DNA of 64,000 nucleotides. It comes from CAYPPK01 sp964412615 (GTDB lineage: Bacteria > Patescibacteriota > Minisyncoccia > Sungbacterales > HO2-52-23). The notes below the pieces were generated by a model. It did not search any database, was not told the origin of the DNA, and worked only from the letters and a program-made list of their open reading frames with translations. Location of the stretch: assembly GCA_964412615.1 (NCBI GenBank), contig CAYPPK010000003.1, forward strand, positions 1-64,000, given 5' to 3'. A program made the translations under genes and the position numbers. The stretch's first letter is position 1. Each line of letters starts with the position of its first letter. Below are positions 1-8,277 of the stretch, in pieces.

Positions 1-1
1 T

Positions 2-850
2 AGCTATATTGGCGGAGCGGAGCATGCGGTTTTGCATCTTTTATATGTAAGATTTTTAGCCATGGCCTTTTACGATTGGAAAATGGTGCATTTTGAAGAG
101 CCCTTCAAACAATTCCGCACGCACGGATTAATTACCAAAGACGGGGCCAAGATGTCCAAATCGCGGGGAAATATCGTAAATCCGGACGAATATATAAACG
201 CTTATGGCAGCGATGCGATAAGAATGTATTTGGCTTTTTTGGCGCCGCTTACCCAGGGAGGGGATTTTCGGGATGAAGGCATCAAAGGAATCACGCGCTT
301 CCTTGAACGCGTGTGGAAACTAATTTCCAATTTTCAATTTTCAATTTTCAATCAAACTCCAAATCTCAAATTGCAAACCCTTATACATAAAACAATTAAG
401 AAAGTGACGGAGGATATAGAATCTCTCCAGTATAATACCGCCATTTCGGCGTTGATGATACTTTTAAATGAGTTTGAAAAGAATCCGAAAGCCGTCGGCA
501 AAAAAGAACTGGAAATATTTTTGAAACTCCTTGCTCCGTTTGCTCCGCACATTTCGGAAGAGTTATGGCAGAGTCGTGCTACAAGCTACAAGCTACAAGC
601 TACAAGCTTTCGTTCTGTTCACCTTGAACCTTGGCCCAAATATGACCCTAAACTGATTCAGGAGGACACTTTTGAGCTGGTGATCCAAATAAACGGCAAA
701 ATGCGCGGCAAAATAACCTTGCCGTTTGGAGCAAGCCAGGAGCAGGCGAAACAAGCCGCGCTTAAAGAAAAAACAGTAAAACAGCACTTGGTCAAGGAAC
801 CCCGCAAGGTGATTTTCGTGCCAAACAAGCTCATCAATTTTGTAGTTTAA
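2..850 (+). CDS. leuS: Leucyl-tRNA synthetase, C-terminal part (cut by window start)
   Basis: Class I aminoacyl-tRNA synthetase that charges tRNA-Leu in the cytoplasm. The reading frame is open from base 2, so the N-terminal part lies outside the window. The segment begins with the family sequence YIGGAEHAVLHLLY, followed by the KMSKSRGN ATP-binding loop near base 150, the helical anticodon-binding domain, and a short C-terminal domain with the pattern INGKMRGKI. Two tandem heptanucleotide arrays (328-352 and 578-607) are translated in frame as linker-like segments, which is unusual for a tRNA synthetase. A terminator hairpin follows. Identification is secure; only the full length is unknown. 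Confidence 0.97.
   Translation, partial: SYIGGAEHAVLHLLYVRFLAMAFYDWKMVHFEEPFKQFRTHGLITKDGAKMSKSRGNIVNPDEYINAYGSDAIRMYLAFLAPLTQGGDFRDEGIKGITRFLERVWKLISNFQFSIFNQTPNLKLQTLIHKTIKKVTEDIESLQYNTAISALMILLNEFEKNPKAVGKKELEIFLKLLAPFAPHISEELWQSRATSYKLQATSFRSVHLEPWPKYDPKLIQEDTFELVIQINGKMRGKITLPFGASQEQAKQAALKEKTVKQHLVKEPRKVIFVPNKLINFVV
328..352 (+). repeat. Heptanucleotide tandem array inside leuS
   Basis: About three and a half copies of the 7-mer CAATTTT lie within the leuS reading frame and are translated as a linker-like stretch (SNFQFSIFN). A change of one unit would shift the frame because seven is not a multiple of three. Confidence 0.8.
578..607 (+). repeat. Heptanucleotide tandem array inside leuS (GCTACAA x4)
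   Basis: Four perfect copies of GCTACAA plus two bases lie in the leuS frame and are read as ATSYKLQATS. It sits just before the C-terminal domain, probably in a surface loop. It is a second, different 7-mer array in the same gene. Confidence 0.9.
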
Positions 851-885
851 CGAAACCGATATTTGTAGCTAATTGCCAAATAAAT

Positions 886-905
886 AGCCGCTTTGCGGCT
901 TTTTT
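886..905 (+). terminator. Rho-independent terminator after leuS
   Basis: A 6-bp stem (AGCCGC / GCGGCT) with a 3-nt loop is followed directly by five T. It lies 36 nt after the leuS stop and before glmS. Confidence 0.8.
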
Positions 906-934
906 ATCCAATACTTTTGCTTTTGTTTTGGCGT

Positions 935-940
935 TACAAT
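935..940 (+). promoter_or_regulatory. -10 box of glmS (TACAAT), probable leaderless start
   Basis: TACAAT ends 6 nt before the glmS ATG, so transcription would begin at or next to the start codon. No Shine-Dalgarno sequence is present. A good -35 is not evident. Confidence 0.5.
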
Positions 941-946
941 TAGCAT

Positions 947-2788
947 ATGTGCGGCATTGTTGGTTATATAGGTAGGCAGCAGGCACTTCCCATTCTTCTT
1001 GCGGGTATCAAAAATCTAGAGTATCGGGGTTATGACTCCGCGGGTTTTGCCGTAGTTTCCAACTCCAAGGTCATGAGTGAGCGGGCGGTAGGAAAAATTG
1101 CCGCTCTGGAGGCCAAAATTTCTTCAGCAGAAAAATATTTTGGGAACGTCGGCATATGCCATAGCCGCTGGGCAACTCATGGAGGAGTGACGGAAGAAAA
1201 CGCTCACCCCCATTCCGACTGCAAAGGTGAGATATGGCTCGTGCATAACGGCATTATTGAAAATTACCAGGAATTTAAAAAGAATCTGGAAAAATCCGGC
1301 CACGTTTTTCGATCCGAAACCGATACGGAGGTTCTCGCGCATTTGATAGAAGAGTTTCAGAAAAAGGAAAAAGGCTTGCCGCTTGAGGAAGCTGTCCGCC
1401 TGGCGCTACTCTCAATTCGCGGAACCTACGGCCTTGCAGTAGTATCCCCAAAAGAGCCGGAAAAACTAGTAGCCGCCCGGATGTTCAGCCCGCTTCTTCT
1501 GGGGGTAGGCGATAAGGAATATTTTGTGGCCTCCGATGCTTCCGCAGTTCTTAAGCACACTAAAAACGCGGTTTATTTGGACGACGGTGAAATGGCAGTA
1601 CTAACTCCGCAAAGTCACACCGTATATGACCTTAAAAGAAATTTACGTGAGAAAAAACTGTATGAGCTGGAGTGGTCACCGGAGCAGGCACAAAAAAACG
1701 GCTATCCGCACTTTATGTTGAAAGAAATTTACGAAGGTCCGGAAGCCGTAGAAAATTCCATGCGCGGGCGCCTGCTTCCGGAGGAAGGGCTAGTAAAATT
1801 AGGCGGCCTGGCTGAAATTATTCCGCGGCTTAAATCAATTAAGCGCATAATTATATCTGCTTGCGGCACGGCTTATCTGGCCGGGAAAGTTGGGGAATAT
1901 ATGCTGGAAGAATATGCCGGGATTCCGGTGGAAGTGGATCTGGCCAGCGAATTTAGGTATAGAAAACCGGTCTTTCAAGAAGGAGATGTGTTTTTAGCCA
2001 TTTCCCAATCCGGAGAAACAGCCGATACCTTGGGCGCTTTACGGGAAGCCAAAGAAAAAGGAGTTTTGACTTTAGGCCTAGTAAACGCGGTAGGTTCAAC
2101 TATCGCGCGCGAGACCGACGCGGGCGTATACCAGCATATCGGGCCGGAGATCGGCGTTGCTTCCACCAAGGCCTTTCTTTCCCAAGTTACTATTTTAGCC
2201 CTGCTTACAGTTCTGTTGGGCCGCCAGCGCGAAATGTCTTTAATTACCGGACAAAGAGTGATTTCCGAACTTAAAAAAATTCCGGATTTTATCCGCAAAA
2301 TTTTGACGCAAACCGAACAAATAAAATCTTTGGCGGAAAAATATCAGCCAAGCGAAAATTTTCTTTATTTGGGAAGAAAATACAACTTGCCGGTTGCTCA
2401 CGAAGGAGCTTTGAAGTTAAAAGAAATTTCTTATGTGCACGCCGAAGGATACGGAGCGGGCGAGATGAAGCACGGGCCTATAGCCATGATTGACCAAAAA
2501 TTTCCCTCAATTTTCATCTCCCCCAGCGATTCGGTTTATGAAAAAATGGTTTCCAACATTCAGGAGATTAAGGCCCGCCAAGGCCCGGTGCTGGCGATTG
2601 CCACCGAAGGCAATCAAGATATAAAGGATTTGACGGATGATGTAATTTATATACCCAAAACCCTGGAAATGCTTACTCCGCTCCTGTCGGTTGTGCCGCT
2701 CCAGCTTTTTGCCTATCATTTCGGCGTTTTACGGGGCCACGATGTAGATAAACCACGCAACCTTGCAAAAAGCGTAACAGTCGAATAA
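947..2788 (+). CDS. glmS: Glutamine--fructose-6-phosphate aminotransferase (isomerizing)
   Basis: Makes glucosamine-6-phosphate from fructose-6-phosphate and glutamine, the first step to UDP-GlcNAc for peptidoglycan. The 613 residues match the usual length. The N-terminal Ntn glutaminase domain starts MCGIVGYIG, with Cys2 as nucleophile after Met removal. The two SIS sugar-isomerase domains show SACGTAYLAG, SQSGETADT and EIGVASTKAF, and the protein ends with the typical KPRNLAKSVTVE. The start is fixed by the catalytic Cys. A TACAAT box 6 nt upstream suggests a leaderless transcript. I see no glmS ribozyme, because the intergenic space is too short. Confidence 0.98.
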   Translation: MCGIVGYIGRQQALPILLAGIKNLEYRGYDSAGFAVVSNSKVMSERAVGKIAALEAKISSAEKYFGNVGICHSRWATHGGVTEENAHPHSDCKGEIWLVHNGIIENYQEFKKNLEKSGHVFRSETDTEVLAHLIEEFQKKEKGLPLEEAVRLALLSIRGTYGLAVVSPKEPEKLVAARMFSPLLLGVGDKEYFVASDASAVLKHTKNAVYLDDGEMAVLTPQSHTVYDLKRNLREKKLYELEWSPEQAQKNGYPHFMLKEIYEGPEAVENSMRGRLLPEEGLVKLGGLAEIIPRLKSIKRIIISACGTAYLAGKVGEYMLEEYAGIPVEVDLASEFRYRKPVFQEGDVFLAISQSGETADTLGALREAKEKGVLTLGLVNAVGSTIARETDAGVYQHIGPEIGVASTKAFLSQVTILALLTVLLGRQREMSLITGQRVISELKKIPDFIRKILTQTEQIKSLAEKYQPSENFLYLGRKYNLPVAHEGALKLKEISYVHAEGYGAGEMKHGPIAMIDQKFPSIFISPSDSVYEKMVSNIQEIKARQGPVLAIATEGNQDIKDLTDDVIYIPKTLEMLTPLLSVVPLQLFAYHFGVLRGHDVDKPRNLAKSVTVE

Positions 2789-2801
2789 AGGTAGTATAAA
2801 A

Positions 2802-3878
2802 ATGCGTCTTTACGAATATCAAGGCAAAGATTTATTAAAAAAATACGGCATTGCCTGCCCCAAAGGAATTTTACTTACCTCCGGGCAGAGAAAAATCTCT
2901 TTGCCGGTTCCTTCGGTGGTAAAAAGCCAGGTGCTTTTCGGAAACCGGCTCAAATCAGGCGCGATTCATTTTGCTTCAAATTCCAAGGAATTAAATTCCG
3001 GCCTGCAGAAGAGTTTGGGCAGAGAAATCAATGGCGAGTCGGTAAAAAAGGTTCTGGTGGAAGAGCGGGTGCCGGTCGCGGCCGAATATTACGTGAGTTT
3101 TAGCTATAGCACGGACACCAAAACCCCGATGCTTGCTTTGTCGCCGCGGGGCGGAGCCGGAGTTAAAAAAGCCCACCTCGTTCCCCTTGATATGATTACG
3201 GGCTTGCCCCAGTTTTTTATCAGAAATGCGGTGGAAGCAGCCGGTTTTTCCAACGCGGATTTAGCCGGTCTGACCAAAGTTATTCAAAATTTGTGGGCGT
3301 TATTTATGGGCGAATACGCTCTGCTTGCTGAAATCAATCCTCTTCTTAAAGATAAATCGGGAAATTTCGTGGCCGGGGACGCCAAAATTATTTTAGACGA
3401 TGAAAAATTAAATCCCCAAGCAAGGAGATTTTTGGAAATGAACGGAGACATTGCCGTGCTTGCTTCCGGCGGAGGAGCTTCTTTGGTAAACGTGGACGCG
3501 CTTCTTTATTATGGCGGTAGGCCGGCCAACTACACTGAATATTCCGGCAATCCTCCGGCTGAAGTGGTGCAGGAACTGACTAAGCGAGTGCTGGGAAGAA
3601 AAAATCTGAAAGGGTGCTGGGTAGTGGGAGGCACGGCCAACTTTACGGATATTTTTGAAACCATGCGCGGGTTTGTAGACGGTCTGCGCCAAGTAAAACC
3701 CAAGCCCGCCTTTCCTTTTGTTATTCGGCGCGACGGGCCGCGCCAAAAAGAAGCGTTTAAAATGCTGCGGGAAATTGCCCGGAAAGAAGGATACGATTTC
3801 CATCTATATGATTCCGAGACCTCCATGTCTGAAACCGCGCGGATTATGGTTAAACTTGCTTACGGCAAAAAAACATGA
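2802..3878 (+). CDS. ATP-citrate lyase/citryl-CoA synthetase-like ATP-grasp subunit (SucC/AclB-N-like)
   Basis: An ATP-grasp subunit of the succinyl-CoA synthetase superfamily (358 aa), predicted to bind ATP and part of the substrate site. The N-terminus (RLYEYQGKDLLKKYGI) and the AEINPL and GDAKI motifs are typical of the nucleotide-binding half. The C-terminal half is more like ATP-citrate lyase than SucC: GGGASLVNVDALLYYGG, ANYTEYSGNP, and a run beginning VIRRDGP resemble the same segments of eukaryotic ACLY as I recall them. It overlaps the next gene by 4 nt (ATGA), and the third gene is citrate-synthase-like, so the three probably form one enzyme. Plain succinyl-CoA synthetase is the alternative. 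The substrate is inferred, not shown. Confidence 0.8.
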   Translation: MRLYEYQGKDLLKKYGIACPKGILLTSGQRKISLPVPSVVKSQVLFGNRLKSGAIHFASNSKELNSGLQKSLGREINGESVKKVLVEERVPVAAEYYVSFSYSTDTKTPMLALSPRGGAGVKKAHLVPLDMITGLPQFFIRNAVEAAGFSNADLAGLTKVIQNLWALFMGEYALLAEINPLLKDKSGNFVAGDAKIILDDEKLNPQARRFLEMNGDIAVLASGGGASLVNVDALLYYGGRPANYTEYSGNPPAEVVQELTKRVLGRKNLKGCWVVGGTANFTDIFETMRGFVDGLRQVKPKPAFPFVIRRDGPRQKEAFKMLREIARKEGYDFHLYDSETSMSETARIMVKLAYGKKT

Positions 3879-4768
3879 GTATTTTGGTTGATAAAAAAAG
3901 TCGGGTTTTGATTCAGGGAATTTCCGGCAAAGAGGGATCACGGGCTTGTCGCGAGATGCTGTCATACGGCACCAAAGTTGTTGCCGGAGTAACTCCGGGG
4001 CGCGGCGGAGAAAAAATAGAAGGCGTGCCGGTTTATAACACCGTGGCCCAGGCCCTGAAGAAACATCCAAAAATTAATGCCACTTTGGTCGCCGTGCCCG
4101 CTATGTGTGCGCGGGACGGGGTTGAAGAAGCGGAATATGCTCAAATTCCGATAATAAACATTCTTACCGAGCATATTCCCACGCAGGATAACGCCAAAAT
4201 AGTAGCTTTGGCTAGAATAAAAAAAGTAAGAATTGTCGGACCTTCGTCGGTTGGCATAATTTCTCCGGGCAAAGCAAAAATCGGCAGCATTGGAAGTTCG
4301 GATAGCGCCAAAGTGTTTAGCCGGGGACCCGTAGGCGTTATTTCCAAAAGCGGGGGCATGACTTCTGAAATCGCCTCCGTGCTTACGCGCGCCGGGCTGG
4401 GGCAGAGCACGGCCTTAGGTATCGGCGGAGACCAAATAATCGGTTCTGATTTTACCGACATTTTGCGGCTGTTCCGCCAGGATCCGGAGACAAAAGCCGT
4501 AGTGCTTTTTGGGGAGGTAGGGGGAACTTATGAAGAGCAAGCGGCGGAATATTTAAAAAAAGAAAAATTCGGGAAGCCGGTAGTTGCTATAGTAGCAGGC
4601 CGTTTTTCTTTGCACCTGCCTCCGGAAACGGTGTTGGGCCATGCCGGAACAATCATTTCCCAAGGCCGGGGAGGGTATAATTCCAAAATCCGCGCATTAA
4701 AAAAAGCCGGAGTACTGCTTGCCAACACCGTTGAAGAAATTCCGGTATTGTTAAAAAATAAATTATAA
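3875..4768 (+). CDS. CoA-binding/phosphohistidine subunit (SucD-like) of the citrate lyase-type complex
   Basis: SucD-like subunit of 297 aa. The N-terminal Rossmann CoA-binding domain shows LIQGISGKEGS, and the CoA-ligase domain carries GVISKSGGMTSE. The phosphorylated histidine lies in VLGHAGTI at about residue 256 and is intact, so phosphoryl transfer chemistry should be possible. It overlaps the ATP-grasp gene upstream by 4 nt and is followed 2 nt later by the citrate-synthase-like gene. In ATP-citrate lyase the equivalent domain is joined directly to the citrate synthase domain; here the two are separate proteins. Family membership is clear; the choice of citrate over succinate rests on the neighbours. 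Confidence 0.85.
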   Translation: MSILVDKKSRVLIQGISGKEGSRACREMLSYGTKVVAGVTPGRGGEKIEGVPVYNTVAQALKKHPKINATLVAVPAMCARDGVEEAEYAQIPIINILTEHIPTQDNAKIVALARIKKVRIVGPSSVGIISPGKAKIGSIGSSDSAKVFSRGPVGVISKSGGMTSEIASVLTRAGLGQSTALGIGGDQIIGSDFTDILRLFRQDPETKAVVLFGEVGGTYEEQAAEYLKKEKFGKPVVAIVAGRFSLHLPPETVLGHAGTIISQGRGGYNSKIRALKKAGVLLANTVEEIPVLLKNKL

Positions 4769-4770
4769 AT

Positions 4771-5505
4771 ATGGAAAAATGGAAAACAGCAATTAGTACC
4801 CGCCATAATGGAGAATTATTTATCCGCGGACATAAATCTCTGGATTTACTGAAAAAAAGAAATTTTACGGATATGGTGTTTTTATTATGGCGCGGTAAAT
4901 TACCGACCCGCCAGGAAGCAGATATGTTTAACGCCATGCTGGTGGCCTCAGCCGAGCACGGCCTGGAGGCGCCTTCAACTTTTACGGCCCGTACCGTGGC
5001 TTCTTGCGGAACGCCTTTTTCCACCGCAGTTGCGGCAGGCATACTTGCCATCGGCGAACGTCACGGGGGCGCGGTAGAAAAAATCGCTTTTTATTTGCGC
5101 TCCACCGATTCTCCTAAAAAAATAGTTGAGGAAGCTCTGGCGCGAAAAGAATATCTTTCCGGATTCGGCCATAAAATTTACAAAACCGGCGATCCGCGGT
5201 TGAGTATGCTTTTTTCGCAAGCAAAAAAATATAAGCTTTTTGGAAAATATGCTAAAAAAGCGTTGGCCTTGGAGCAAGAACTGAAAAAACAAAGCAAAAA
5301 ACTGATTCCTCTGAATATTGACGGAGCATTGGGAGCGCTTTTACTTGAGTTGGGTTTTGACTGGCGGCTGGGCAAGGCAATATTTATTCTGGCCCGAGTT
5401 GCGGGAATCGCCGCGCATGTAGCAGAGGAAATGGAAGGCCACAAATCCTATCGGCGGCTGGAGGAGGAAGATGTTGAGTATACCGGGCCCAAAATTAAAC
5501 AATGA
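4771..5505 (+). CDS. Citryl-CoA lyase-like (citrate synthase superfamily) protein
   Basis: A short citrate synthase-superfamily protein (244 aa; true citrate synthases are roughly 370-430 aa), close in size to the citrate synthase module at the C-terminus of ATP-citrate lyase. The catalytic triad is visible: His98 in GERHGGA, His134 in GFGHKIYKTGDPR, and Asp184 in NIDGALG. It likely cleaves citryl-CoA to acetyl-CoA and oxaloacetate, or runs the reverse reaction. It starts 2 nt after the SucD-like gene and overlaps the GNAT gene by 4 nt, so it is in one operon. No other TCA-cycle gene is seen in the window, which favours a role in acetyl-CoA supply or citrate use over a full cycle. Confidence 0.85.
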   Translation: MEKWKTAISTRHNGELFIRGHKSLDLLKKRNFTDMVFLLWRGKLPTRQEADMFNAMLVASAEHGLEAPSTFTARTVASCGTPFSTAVAAGILAIGERHGGAVEKIAFYLRSTDSPKKIVEEALARKEYLSGFGHKIYKTGDPRLSMLFSQAKKYKLFGKYAKKALALEQELKKQSKKLIPLNIDGALGALLLELGFDWRLGKAIFILARVAGIAAHVAEEMEGHKSYRRLEEEDVEYTGPKIKQ

Positions 5506-5930
5506 AAATATTCCGATTAAAAATTGCGGACCGTAAGATATGGCGGGACATAAACAAATTGCTGCCGCAATTGTCGCCAACCGCCAAACCTTTATCCTGG
5601 ATTAATTTCAGACGGATGGTAAAAGACCCCAATACTTTGCTCTTGGTGGCCGAAGAGCGGAAAAAAATCGTAGGCATGGGCACCATTGTTTTTATTTTAA
5701 CGCCGGTTGGATTGCGGGCCAGGATGGAGGATATAGTGGTGGATGAAAAATACCGCGGCAGAGGCATCGGCAAAACAATTACCGACCGTATTTTGGAAAC
5801 CGCGCGGCAAAAGAAAGCCCGTTGGCTGGAATTTACCAGCCGGACCGAACGCAAGGTAACCAACCGGTTTTATGAAAATTTGGGCTTTAAGAAAAGAGAT
5901 ACCAATGTCTATCGCCTGCTTTTGTCATGA
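5502..5930 (+). CDS. GNAT-family N-acetyltransferase
   Basis: A 142-aa single-domain GNAT enzyme, transferring an acetyl group from acetyl-CoA to an amine. The acetyl-CoA pyrophosphate loop is seen as RGRGIG at about residues 86-91, preceded by the beta-4 strand DIVVDEKY, and the C-terminal FYENLGFKKRD is the usual motif B. The start codon overlaps the stop of the citryl-CoA lyase-like gene (ATGA), so the gene is co-transcribed with an enzyme that may supply acetyl-CoA. The substrate cannot be told from sequence. The stop is TGA. Confidence 0.9.
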   Translation: MKIFRLKIADRKIWRDINKLLPQLSPTAKPLSWINFRRMVKDPNTLLLVAEERKKIVGMGTIVFILTPVGLRARMEDIVVDEKYRGRGIGKTITDRILETARQKKARWLEFTSRTERKVTNRFYENLGFKKRDTNVYRLLLS

Positions 5931-5972
5931 TAACCATCCCCAAGAATCAACTTAAAAAAACCAAAGGAATAT

Positions 5973-6605
5973 ATGTTCATTATTATAGATCTTGATGGCG
6001 TTTTGTTGGATGACCTCCGCTTCAAACGGGCTTATATACGCATGTTCGGAGAGTTTGGCATACCCCAGGATGCTTATCAGCGAGCTTACGGGAAAAGCAA
6101 ACGGCAAAATGGGGACTGGTATGAACCGGAGCTTCACATCAGGGTTCTGAAGAAACGCTATCCTGAAGTTGAGGCTGGTTTGCTTAAGAAACAAGCGCTT
6201 ATGCTAGCGGGGCGATCTCATCAGTATCTTTATCCCGACGCTGAAAAATTTCTGAAATTTGTCAGACCGAGGGCCGAAAAACTTATACTTATAAGTTCCG
6301 GCCCCGATTTCCCAAAAAAGAAAGTTGAGGGGACTAAACTGCAAACATTTTTTGATGAGGTAAGAGTCGTTAAACAAGCTTCTAAGGTTTTACCTTTGAA
6401 GAAAATTTTAAAAGAAAAAGACAGGGCGGTTTTTATTGACGATAAGCGGAAAGTGATAGATGAAATAAAGCAAGCTTTTCCAAAAGTTTTTTCCATCCAA
6501 GTGCGGCGCCGGGGTGAAATGGAAAGAAGTACTGTCGCCGATGCGGTGGTTCCGAACCTTGAGGAAGTTATAAAAATACTGAAAAGAAAATTTTTCCATG
6601 CCTAG
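5973..6605 (+). CDS. HAD-superfamily hydrolase
   Basis: A 210-aa haloacid dehalogenase-fold protein, probably a small-molecule phosphatase. Motif I is DLDGVLLDD at the N-terminus (nucleophile Asp8 and general acid Asp10), motif II is the Ser-Ser in LILISSGPD, motif III is a lysine in the region QASKVLPLKK, and motif IV is VFIDDKRKVID. A helical cap lies between motifs I and II. It overlaps yvcK by 8 nt. No substrate can be assigned. It is unrelated in detail to the second HAD gene 1 kb downstream. Confidence 0.85.
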   Translation: MFIIIDLDGVLLDDLRFKRAYIRMFGEFGIPQDAYQRAYGKSKRQNGDWYEPELHIRVLKKRYPEVEAGLLKKQALMLAGRSHQYLYPDAEKFLKFVRPRAEKLILISSGPDFPKKKVEGTKLQTFFDEVRVVKQASKVLPLKKILKEKDRAVFIDDKRKVIDEIKQAFPKVFSIQVRRRGEMERSTVADAVVPNLEEVIKILKRKFFHA

Positions 6606-7551
6606 ATCGGCCCAAAATAAAAAAATCGTAGTCATCGGCGGGGGCACCGGGGGCTTTACCGTGCTTTCCGGACTGCGCAAATACCCGCTGGACTTAACGG
6701 CCATTGTCACCATGGCCGATGACGGAGGATCCGCCGGGATTTTGCGCGAGGAATTTGGAATTCTACCTCCGGGGGATGTGCGGCGGGTGTTGGTAGCGCT
6801 TTCCCGCTCGGATAATAAAATTCTTTCTGATCTTTTTAATTACCGTTTCAAAGAGGGGGGGCTGAAGGGACACGCTTTTGGCAATATCATGCTTACGGCT
6901 CTGGAAAGAATTACCGGCAGTTTTGAAGACGCCATAGAAGAAGCCAGCCGCATCTTAAATGTGCAGGGGCGGGCAATTCCCGTAACTTTGGATCGGGTGC
7001 GGCTTTGCGCCAAACTGGAGAACGATAAAATCATAAAAGGCGAAACCAACATTGACATTCCCAAGCATGATCCTACTTTGAAAATCAAAAAAGTATACCT
7101 GGAACCAAGAGCAAAAATAAACCGCAAGGCCGCGGAGGCCATTGGAAAGGCTGATATGATTATTTTAGGCCCGGGCGATTTATATACCAGCATTATTCCC
7201 AATCTTTTAGTTCAGGGAATTCCTGCTGCCCTGCGTCAAGCTCGCGCCCAAAAAATATTTGTTTCCAGCATCATGACTAAACCCGGGGAAACCAATGGCT
7301 TCAGCGCGGCTGATTCTTTGCACGAGCTGGAAAAATATTTGGGCAAGAAGGTGCTAAGTCATGTGGTAGTCAATATTAAAAAAATGTCTCTCGCGCGTTT
7401 AAAAAGTTATTTGGCCGAGGGCAAAACCATGGTGGAGCCGGGAAATTTGCCGGTACAACCCATGCCGATTTTCGGTAACTTTATCAGACGGACCGGTTTT
7501 ATCCGCCATGATCCGGAACGGCTTGCCAAAGTTTTGGTTTCGCTTTTATAA
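6598..7551 (+). CDS. yvcK: Gluconeogenesis factor YvcK/CofD-family protein
   Basis: A 317-aa member of the YvcK family, which binds UDP-GlcNAc and, in Bacillus, supports cell shape and growth on gluconeogenic carbon; the related CofD is a phospholactate transferase of F420 synthesis. The N-terminus VVIGGGTGGFTVLSGL is the nucleotide-binding loop, and MADDGGSAG and PPGDVRRVLVALS are family signatures. LGPGDLYTSIIPNLL near residue 190 is also conserved. It overlaps the HAD gene upstream. No other F420 gene is present nearby, so YvcK function is favoured over CofD. A link to glmS (UDP-GlcNAc supply) is plausible but inferred. Confidence 0.92.
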   Translation: MPRSAQNKKIVVIGGGTGGFTVLSGLRKYPLDLTAIVTMADDGGSAGILREEFGILPPGDVRRVLVALSRSDNKILSDLFNYRFKEGGLKGHAFGNIMLTALERITGSFEDAIEEASRILNVQGRAIPVTLDRVRLCAKLENDKIIKGETNIDIPKHDPTLKIKKVYLEPRAKINRKAAEAIGKADMIILGPGDLYTSIIPNLLVQGIPAALRQARAQKIFVSSIMTKPGETNGFSAADSLHELEKYLGKKVLSHVVVNIKKMSLARLKSYLAEGKTMVEPGNLPVQPMPIFGNFIRRTGFIRHDPERLAKVLVSLL

Positions 7552-7581
7552 TAGTTAAAGTTTTCTTGAAGAGGTGACATT

Positions 7582-8241
7582 ATGTTGCAAGCAGCTATTT
7601 GGGACATGGATGGAGTGCTTTCTGACACGGCAGGCCTTTGGGCCGAAGTGGAGAATTTAGTTTTAGCTAGATACGGCATAGAAATTTCCGCGGCTGAATT
7701 AGGCAGCACCTACAATGGTTTGTCATATTCTCAAATGCTTCCGATATTGTTCGGCCGCTTTGGGATTACGGCCGATGTGGATACAGTAGCAGGAGAAATA
7801 CATAAAACCTTTGATGCTCAGCTTGTCGCCAAAGGTATAATGCCCATAGACGGTGCTCCAGCCTTAGTCAACACCCTACACCAAAATGGAATAAAACTGG
7901 CTGTTGCCTCCGGCTCTCGCCTTAGTGTTATTCAGGAGACGGTAAGACAACTTGGACTAGCGGATAAATTCAGTGCGCTTACTTCCTGCTATGAAGTGGG
8001 ACGAGGCAAGCCTGATCCTGCCGTTTTTCTCCTCACGGCTGAGCGCATAGGAATAACTCCCAAACATTGCGTAGTTTTGGAAGATTCGCGAGCGGGCATG
8101 GAAGGGGCAAAAAGCGCGGGCATGAAATGTATCGGACTTGTGCGTCCAGAGGAATTGGATAAAAAATGGCCGGCAGACATGTTGGTGAGCGATCTTAGTC
8201 ATCTATCTATTTCACAATTAAGACAGTTGTGTGGCCAGTAA
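7582..8241 (+). CDS. HAD-superfamily hydrolase, beta-phosphoglucomutase-like
   Basis: A 219-aa HAD protein of subfamily I with a helical cap. Motif I is WDMDGVLSDT, motif II is VASGSRLSV, motif III Lys is in GRGKPDPAVFL, and motif IV is VVLEDSRAGMEGAKSAGM. The pattern GKPDP..FL and ED S..G is typical of the beta-phosphoglucomutase/phosphatase group (YcjU, GS1). The start is supported by GAGGTG 7 nt upstream of ATG. A hairpin follows the stop, so it may be a single-gene transcript. Mutase and phosphatase activity cannot be told apart here. Confidence 0.88.
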   Translation: MLQAAIWDMDGVLSDTAGLWAEVENLVLARYGIEISAAELGSTYNGLSYSQMLPILFGRFGITADVDTVAGEIHKTFDAQLVAKGIMPIDGAPALVNTLHQNGIKLAVASGSRLSVIQETVRQLGLADKFSALTSCYEVGRGKPDPAVFLLTAERIGITPKHCVVLEDSRAGMEGAKSAGMKCIGLVRPEELDKKWPADMLVSDLSHLSISQLRQLCGQ

Positions 8242-8243
8242 CC

Positions 8244-8267
8244 AAGACCCCTTATCGGGTCTTCTTT
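8244..8267 (+). terminator. Probable terminator after the HAD gene
   Basis: A 7-bp stem AAGACCC/GGGTCTT with a 6-nt loop begins 3 nt after the stop and is followed by a weak CTTT tract. Confidence 0.55.
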
Positions 8268-8277
8268 AATATTTAAT

